From Nostoc linckia NIES-25 (lineage in GTDB: Bacteria > Cyanobacteriota > Cyanobacteriia > Cyanobacteriales > Nostocaceae): a DNA stretch of 64,000 nt. Of the stretch, positions 59,204 through 64,000 are shown in pieces (position 1 is the first letter of the stretch; each line of letters begins with the position of its first letter). The stretch spans positions 443,016 through 507,015 of the forward strand of contig NZ_AP018223.1 of the NCBI RefSeq assembly GCF_002368035.1. The letters run 5' to 3'. The notes beneath the pieces are model-generated. The model worked only from the letters and a program-made list of their open reading frames with translations. It was not told where the DNA came from and ran no database searches. The position numbers were made by a program, and so were the translations under genes.

Positions 59204-59707
59204 ATGAAACGTGCCATAGTGAGTTTGTTTGTGATAGCGACATTAGGTGCAACACTAGCACCAATGACCTCTGCAAGCCTTACGGAGCAACGCTACTACA
59301 TACAAGCGAAGCATAGCGGCAAGTGTGTACACCAGCATGGGGGAATTAGAAACATCGGAGGACTTGTCACACAATGGGAGTGCATCAATCAACCAAACGT
59401 TCAATTAACGCGGGGATGGGCAGACAATGGTTATTTTGTTCTCCGTTTTAAACATAGCGACCTCTGCCTGACTGTGAAAAACGGACTGTCAGCGAATGGT
59501 ACTGATATCATCCAATCGACTTGTACAGGATCATCTTCTCAAAAGTGGCGTGAAGTTCGTGTTGATGGATCGTATGTAAAGATTCAGTCTGCGATCGGCT
59601 CATGTTTGCACCAACACGGAGGCATTATGGACAATGGCGGTAGAATCACCCTATGGGAGTGCGTCGATCAACCGAATGTCATGTGGAAAATTATTCGAGC
59701 CAACTGA
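59204..59707 (+). CDS. secreted ricin-type beta-trefoil lectin-like protein
   Basis: A 167-residue protein with a Sec signal (MKRAIVSLFVIATLGATLAP, cleavage probably near SAS-LTEQ). It has one beta-trefoil: three cysteine-paired blades, GKCVHQHGGI...ECINQPN, then LCLTVKNGLS...CTGSSSQKW, then GSCLHQHGGI...ECVDQPN. QxW motifs point to ricin-B-like carbohydrate binding, sugar unknown. AGGAG lies ten bases before ATG 59204. It is the first gene of a cluster of secreted carbohydrate-binding proteins. Confidence 0.86.
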   Translation: MKRAIVSLFVIATLGATLAPMTSASLTEQRYYIQAKHSGKCVHQHGGIRNIGGLVTQWECINQPNVQLTRGWADNGYFVLRFKHSDLCLTVKNGLSANGTDIIQSTCTGSSSQKWREVRVDGSYVKIQSAIGSCLHQHGGIMDNGGRITLWECVDQPNVMWKIIRAN

Positions 59708-59843
59708 ATGAGAAATACAAGCATATTTAGCCTAATGTCAAGTGGAAGATATTGAATACTCCTGAGTAAATCCTTATAAATTGTTACGTTTACAAGTTAC
59801 ATTTTCTGAAGTTTCAGAAAATATTCATTAATCAGGTGGATTT

Positions 59844-59876
59844 AGATCCCCGACTTCTTGAATAAGTCGGGGATCT
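59844..59876. repeat. AGATCCCCGACTT hairpin
   Basis: A perfect 13-bp stem (59844-59856 with 59864-59876) around a 7-base loop; related to 5978-6013. It has no T-run. It is a dispersed repeat between the lectin gene and the AbfB pseudogene. Confidence 0.75.
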
Positions 59877-59977
59877 AGGCAAAAACTAACTTTAAGTAAG
59901 TGCCATTCCACCCTACTAAACGGCAATTTTGAATAATTTATTTTTTGATATTACCTAAATAAAAAATAGGAGTAACT

Positions 59978-60340
59978 ATGAAATTTAACTGGCTAACAAA
60001 ATTATTGAGTATTTCGACTTTGGGTTTGTCAGTCTGTAGGATATTGCTGACATCATCTGCGTCAGTTTATTCCCAAAGCAACGGTGAAGTGGTGTCCTTT
60101 AGGTCGTATAACTTTGGCGATCGCTATATTCGCCACAGAAATTTCTTAGGCTACTAGCCAATTAATGATGAACTAGGAAGGAAAGACGCAACCTACAGAC
60201 TTGTTCCAGGATTGGCAAATTGTGACTGAAAACCTTATTCTTGCGTAGCGGTAATTCATGAATTACCGCTACTTTCGTTATCTTTTGCCTAAGTCCTGGT
60301 TCAGAAAGGACGCGACGTTTAGTATCACTAGTCCTCTCTA
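59978..60340 (+). pseudogene. secreted AbfB-domain protein broken by amber codon and hairpin insertion
   Basis: From ATG 59978 (AGGAG just upstream) a signal-peptide-like start leads to GEVVSFRSYNFGDRYIRHRN and FLGY, then TAG at 60155. The same frame continues PINDELGRKDATYRLVPGLA and ends in TGA at 60227. After a 28-bp palindrome a further frame reads WFRKDATFSI, as in the second AbfB repeat. AbfB modules bind arabinose side chains of polysaccharides. The nonsense codon, the palindrome and the lost middle make it a pseudogene. Confidence 0.8.
60245..60272. repeat. perfect 28-bp palindrome in the AbfB pseudogene
   Basis: GTAGCGGTAATTCA followed by its exact complement. It appears to have been inserted into, or to replace part of, the second half of the AbfB domain. 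Confidence 0.85.
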
Positions 60341-60570
60341 TCGGTAGCGGAATACTGAGATACAAGGTTGGGTTGACCTAAGGAAACCCAACGTTCCTCG
60401 ATAATTGAACAATAGGTCACTTACCAAGTTTTATGTGAAAAATCAGGACGCATTGCATAAAACTAAAAAATCAATCATATAAACCAACATAAAGCTATTG
60501 ACACAGAATTGAAAGACCCAATTCACACTATCAATAAACACTCACTGCTACAAAATATTGGAGATATTCC

Positions 60571-61080
60571 ATGTCATTAATAAAATTATGTATTTCGCCA
60601 ACCTTGATTGCAACTTTGACATGTAGTATATTAGCTAGCTTTACAGCCATAGCGAATGCTCAACCAACGCACACTATACAGTTAGCTCAAAAATATCCAA
60701 CAATTCAAAGAGTTCAAAAGACTGTCACAATTCAGGGAAATATAGTGAAAGGAAATCCCACAATTGAGAATATTTTTTGCGAGCGAATTAATGTAAGTCT
60801 GACAGAGTTTATTCCCACTGAACCTAAACCGGGTCAATTTAATGTTCCTACACAGCGATCTGTAGTTCAACCAATTGCAGCTACAGGAAATCATCTCGGT
60901 GAAGGTTGTACTTATAGTCTACCATTACATTACTTGCCCAAGATTAGACCTTATGGAGAAAGCACTTTTAAAATTCGTGCTGATTCTATTGATGGAATAG
61001 TTGGTGAGCAATCAGTAAGCTACCCATTTCCTAACAATATCGATATACCACTATTTCCACCGCCACTTCCTCCTCGATAA
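60571..61080 (+). CDS. secreted hypothetical protein
   Basis: A 169-residue protein with a Sec signal (hydrophobic 7-28, cleavage probably ANA-QPTH). The mature part is beta-rich with two cysteines (FCERI, GCTYS) that could pair, and ends in a proline-rich tail (PLFPPPLPPR). GGAG precedes the ATG. I do not recognise a family. It lies among secreted lectin-like genes on the same strand, each with its own ribosome-binding site and gaps of 100 bp or more, so it may share their cell-surface or extracellular role. Confidence 0.72.
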   Translation: MSLIKLCISPTLIATLTCSILASFTAIANAQPTHTIQLAQKYPTIQRVQKTVTIQGNIVKGNPTIENIFCERINVSLTEFIPTEPKPGQFNVPTQRSVVQPIAATGNHLGEGCTYSLPLHYLPKIRPYGESTFKIRADSIDGIVGEQSVSYPFPNNIDIPLFPPPLPPR

Positions 61081-61182
61081 TTAGAAAACACGCACTACAC
61101 ACATCATTCAAAGCTCATCATGAGCTAGCAATTTCAGACTGCCAAGTAACAAATAAAGAGTCAAAAAAGAGCATAAAAGACG

Positions 61183-61971
61183 ATGAAAATTTTAAAATCA
61201 TTAGCCATCACTGCTATTTTAGGTTTGTGGTCGTTTCCTGCACTAGCAATCCCAATCTACGCAATAAAATCAGATGGAGATATGCTTTTTTATAAGCATA
61301 CGGGTAGTGATGATGGCTCACCTACTTGGCCTATTCAAGCAGTAAAAGTCGGTAACGGCTGGAACTTTAAACAGGTATTCGCTGGTGATAATGGTGTTGT
61401 CTATGCAATCAGGTCAAATGGGGATATGCTTTGCTATAAGCATACGGGTATTGACGATGGCTCACCTACTTGGCCTATTCAAGCAGTAAAAGTCGGTAAC
61501 GGCTGGAACTTTAAACAGGTATTCGCTGGTGATAATGGTGCCGTCTACGCAATCAAGTCAAATGGGGATATGCTGTTCTATAAACATACTGGTATTGACG
61601 ACTGCTCACCTAATTGGCCTATTCAAGCAGTAAAAATCGGTAACGGCTGGAACTTTAAACAGGTATTCGCTGGTGATAATGGTGTTGTCTATGCAATCAG
61701 GTCAAATGGGGATATGCTTTGCTATAAGCATACGGGTATTGACGATGGCTCACCTACTTGGCCTATTCAAGCAGTAAAAGTTGGTAACGGCTGGAATTTT
61801 AAACAGGTATTCGCTGGTAATAATGGTGCCGTCTACGCAATCAAGTCAAATGGGGATATGCTGTTCTATAAACATACGGGTGTTGACGACTGCTCACCTA
61901 ATTGGCCTATTCAAGGAGTAAAAATCGGTAACGGTTGGGACTTTGAACAAGTATTTGCTGGCGATCGGTAA
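61183..61971 (+). CDS. secreted tachylectin-2-like five-bladed propeller protein
   Basis: A 262-residue protein: signal peptide (about 1-22, ALA-IPIY) followed by five repeats of 48 residues (144 bp each, from 61258). Each blade reads YAI(K/R)S(N/D)GDML, then YKHTG, (T/N)WPIQ, KVGNGWNFKQVF. Five repeats of this size and the GNGW...QVFAG pattern match the tachylectin-2 propeller, an N-acetyl-sugar-binding lectin. Blades 2 and 4, and 3 and 5, are nearly identical in DNA, so the array grew by recent duplication of a two-blade unit. Ligand binding is inferred. Confidence 0.85.
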   Translation: MKILKSLAITAILGLWSFPALAIPIYAIKSDGDMLFYKHTGSDDGSPTWPIQAVKVGNGWNFKQVFAGDNGVVYAIRSNGDMLCYKHTGIDDGSPTWPIQAVKVGNGWNFKQVFAGDNGAVYAIKSNGDMLFYKHTGIDDCSPNWPIQAVKIGNGWNFKQVFAGDNGVVYAIRSNGDMLCYKHTGIDDGSPTWPIQAVKVGNGWNFKQVFAGNNGAVYAIKSNGDMLFYKHTGVDDCSPNWPIQGVKIGNGWDFEQVFAGDR

Positions 61972-62057
61972 CGGTATTGTTTAACTTTTGATTAAAATTC
62001 AACAATTTTAGTCAAAAGTCTGAGATTCCTTTATCGTTTTTATCTATATTTCCATAG

Positions 62058-62196
62058 CGATCGCCTGTTGGGAAAAGCTGGCGATCGCAGTTTCAATGGT
62101 GAGGATGGCAACAATACTCTTGATGGTGGTGAAAGTAATTTTAAGGTCAGCGTCGGCGATAATGCGATCGCTTCTATTGTAAAGCAAGATATATGA
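62058..62196 (+). pseudogene. RTX (haemolysin-type calcium-binding) repeat fragment
   Basis: A frame in 62058-62196 reads DRLLGKAGDRSFNGEDGNNT, LDGGESNFKVSVGDNAIASI and a stop. GKAGD...GEDGNNTLDGG is the glycine-aspartate nonapeptide pattern of RTX proteins, with partial decay. There is no start codon or remaining domain. It is the tail of a lost type I secreted protein. The rest of 61972-62367 has no gene. Confidence 0.6.
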
Positions 62197-62367
62197 AGTG
62201 GGTTATGCCTACCAGTATTTAGATACCTAGAGATAATGACAACTGAATTCCAGCAGCGAGTCTTTTTTGCTTGGCTTGAGCTTTTAATCTTTTGTCTGCT
62301 GTGTAAATATTCTCTAAACTGGTATGAGTTCAGCCTTATGTTTGGGTATATATAAATCTAACGCTTT

Positions 62368-63048
62368 TCAAACAGCTTCTATAGGATGGACATCGTGATA
62401 GCGAATTTGGTTAGCTGCTAGTTTACTCATAGCTGAGTAATCCATTAGAGGACGTGTATCGTAATAGTCTCTGATAGCAGAATTTTGAGAAAGATTATTC
62501 TGTTTTTTAATTTCTCTAGACTTCAGTCCTTGGAGACATTGATTTAACGCATCATTGGTGTCAGCAAAAATCCTTCTAGAAGCACTGTGTTTTTGCTGCC
62601 ACATTTGTACAGCAGACATCAGCTCTGGGCGATCTTCTATTTTTAATATCTGTTTAACAGTAAATCTCTCTTTATGTGCAGCAAACTCTTGTTCAAAATC
62701 ATTAGGTATGGGAGAACTAGAGTTAGATTTCCAACCAGTTTTTTGGTGGATAAAAACCCGCATTCCAAGATGTTGAATTAGCGTTAAAGCCTGTTGTGCC
62801 TTAATATTGCCTCTTGGTTTTGACCAGTTAGCGTAATACTCAACCACCCCAGCACAAAATCCATCTTCTATAATAGCTTGCCCCTGTCTATCTGAATACT
62901 CTGTAAGGGTCAAACTCATACCTGCAAATCGTTTAAGGCATGAGGGTAGTTTATTAACTTTAGGATCGGATAGTCTGACTTTACTAATTAATCTACTTAT
63001 AGCTGCTGGAGTCGTATCCACAAATTTAGCTAGTCCAGACTGAGACAT
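62368..63048 (-). CDS. HTH-like hypothetical protein, start unclear
   Basis: A 226-residue frame from ATG 63048. The N-terminus MSQSGLAKFVDTTPAAISRL looks like a helix-turn-helix. The rest is basic and helical (RFTVKQILKIEDRPELMSAV) and unrecognised. Protein-like sequence continues in frame upstream for 25 codons (KELLHSVDEDGVEYFTIK, then ATGQSG) to the TGA of the preceding gene, with no ATG, GTG or TTG. The real gene may have lost its start, may use a rare start, or may be read through from upstream. A DNA-binding role is plausible only. Confidence 0.6.
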   Translation of the reverse strand: MSQSGLAKFVDTTPAAISRLISKVRLSDPKVNKLPSCLKRFAGMSLTLTEYSDRQGQAIIEDGFCAGVVEYYANWSKPRGNIKAQQALTLIQHLGMRVFIHQKTGWKSNSSSPIPNDFEQEFAAHKERFTVKQILKIEDRPELMSAVQMWQQKHSASRRIFADTNDALNQCLQGLKSREIKKQNNLSQNSAIRDYYDTRPLMDYSAMSKLAANQIRYHDVHPIEAV

Positions 63049-63123
63049 TCCTGATTGTCCCGTAGCTTTAATAGTAAAGTATTCAACACCATCTTCATCA
63101 ACACTATGTAATAATTCTTTGGA

Positions 63124-63525
63124 TCAGTTTTGCTGTTTATCTACTATGAGATTCTTCAATTGTTCCTCATCCAAACTAAGTCCGTGACGCTCTAAATATG
63201 GACGCGAATTTATTTTTATAAATAAATCTTTCAGTTCTTGAGTCATTTCTTGGGGTGGATTTCCTGATAATGCGATCGCAATTAAACGTTCTGCTGCTTG
63301 AAATTTACCACAGTCAATTGCTAGAGTTGCAGCACTGCGATGTAACACTGAACGAGTCGGTTCAGCATCAAGTTGATTAGCGATGAGTCCCGCTGCTTGA
63401 GATTCTTTCTCAAAGGCTTGTTGAGATAGCTGATTCGCTTGCTCTAGGTTACCTCTGAGTTTAGCAATGAAAGCTGCTTCGGCCAAATCCATCGCTTGTT
63501 TATGCAACTCTTGAATCTGACTCAT
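63124..63525 (-). CDS. hypothetical helical (TPR-like) protein
   Basis: A 133-residue all-helical protein: AMDLAEAAFIAKLRGNLEQA, then LSQQAFEKESQAAGLI, and SVLHRSAATLAIDCGKFQAA, resembling TPR-like hairpins. The C-terminal RPYLERHGLSLDEEQL looks like a separate helix. It is a known type of cyanobacterial hypothetical protein without assigned function. Its TGA is followed, in the same frame and without a gap, by the coding-like sequence of the next gene. Confidence 0.75.
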   Translation of the reverse strand: MSQIQELHKQAMDLAEAAFIAKLRGNLEQANQLSQQAFEKESQAAGLIANQLDAEPTRSVLHRSAATLAIDCGKFQAAERLIAIALSGNPPQEMTQELKDLFIKINSRPYLERHGLSLDEEQLKNLIVDKQQN

Positions 63526-63587
63526 TTTTCCACAATAAAAGATAATTGCAGTTGATTGCGGTGAAAGTCGTGCGATCGCGACAATTA

Positions 63588-64000
63588 TTACTTATTTTCC
63601 TCCAATATCAGTGTAGACTCAGCTGTACGTCCAAATTCTTCTGGTGCATATTGCAGGTGAACTTGGGCACCAGGCCAAGAAAATGTTCCAGGCGTCACAG
63701 AACGGACTAAATAATGCAGGCTATAAACTCCTGGTTCGAGGTGGTCGGCGTAGGCGATAATGCGATCGCGGTAAATATTCCTAAACCCAAGTTGCCAACT
63801 ATCGGCTTTTGCTTGTAATGCAGCTGTAGCAGTTTGAAAACTCGCATCCACCGCCTCAAAACCTGCTGGTAGTGGGTCTTTTATTACTATATGGTCTACG
63901 GGGCGATCGGCGATGATTTCTAAACCAATATCAAACACTTGTCCTGCTGCTAAAGTCAAGGGTTTATCGAAAGCATAAAGACCTGTCTTTTGTAAAACTT
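63588..64000 (-). CDS. bacterial alpha-2-macroglobulin family protein, C-terminal part
   Basis: The open frame enters from the window edge (VLQKTGLYAFDKPLTLAAGQ) and ends at 63588, so only about 137 residues of a large protein are seen. IKDPLPAGFEAVDASFQT, RIIAYADHLEPGVYSLHYLV and PGAQVHLQYAPEEFGRTAES match the last domain of bacterial alpha-2-macroglobulins, periplasmic protease traps. The thioester and bait regions would lie outside the window. The family is often paired with penicillin-binding protein 1C, which is not visible here. Confidence 0.85.
   Translation of the reverse strand, partial: VLQKTGLYAFDKPLTLAAGQVFDIGLEIIADRPVDHIVIKDPLPAGFEAVDASFQTATAALQAKADSWQLGFRNIYRDRIIAYADHLEPGVYSLHYLVRSVTPGTFSWPGAQVHLQYAPEEFGRTAESTLILEENK

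Overview
The window looks like chromosomal DNA of a filamentous, Nostoc-like cyanobacterium. HIP1-type GCGATCGC octamers are scattered throughout, the DNA is AT-rich, and there are many short palindromic repeats and MITE-like elements. The gene set also fits: large PAS/GAF hybrid histidine kinases, a type II NADH dehydrogenase, a CrtI-type desaturase, a beta-carbonic anhydrase, Uma2-family proteins and AAA-like ATPases. Genus is an inference; no rRNA or other phylogenetic marker is present.

Layout. 0.2-6.8 kb: a polyamine-type binding lipoprotein, a Uma2 protein, a PAS histidine kinase, a GerMN-domain lipoprotein, and decayed formylglycine-generating-enzyme-like and rhodanese genes. 7.1-7.4 kb: a tRNA-Gly(CCC) followed at the expected distance by what looks like one end of a type V-K CRISPR-associated transposon, with a stand-alone (delocalized) crRNA unit matching the tRNA. 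7.7-17.7 kb: a type I restriction-modification locus (hsdM, Uma2, hsdS, toxin-antitoxin pair, hsdR, zinc peptidase), all on the minus strand, perhaps cargo of that element. 18.2-29.7 kb: carotenoid desaturase-like oxidoreductase, NDH-2, a histidine kinase with an ethylene-receptor-type membrane domain, a spore-photoproduct-lyase-family radical SAM protein, carbonic anhydrase and a DUF4336 protein. 30.2-38.0 kb: a type I secretion operon (two tandem PPC-like substrates, a parvulin foldase, a peptidase-like ABC exporter and an HlyD adaptor). 38.7-42.7 kb: a PAS protein and a 1,181-residue hybrid kinase. 44.0-47.6 kb: a GC-richer AraC regulator / alcohol dehydrogenase / aldo-keto reductase cassette, probably acquired. 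47.8-56.7 kb: a four-helix-bundle protein between purine tracts, two AAA-like ATPases, a response regulator, a sugar-type binding lipoprotein and a second hybrid kinase. 57.0-64.0 kb: a phosphatase, a divergent IF-3 with a probable AUU start, a cluster of secreted lectin-like genes (ricin-type, broken AbfB, tachylectin-2-like) and an incomplete bacterial alpha-2-macroglobulin gene running off the end.

The most notable signal is the V-K transposon remnant at the tRNA. PAM, 17-nt protospacer, 60-bp spacing, TGTACA terminus, four phased end repeats and an atypical repeat-spacer unit are all visible. No tnsB, tnsC, tniQ, cas12k or second end was found in the remaining 56.6 kb. The window also holds many gene fossils (FGE-like, rhodanese, coxC tail, AbfB, RTX, hybrid-kinase receiver, AAA-like, duplicated hsdR start), which indicates strong local rearrangement by small repeats.
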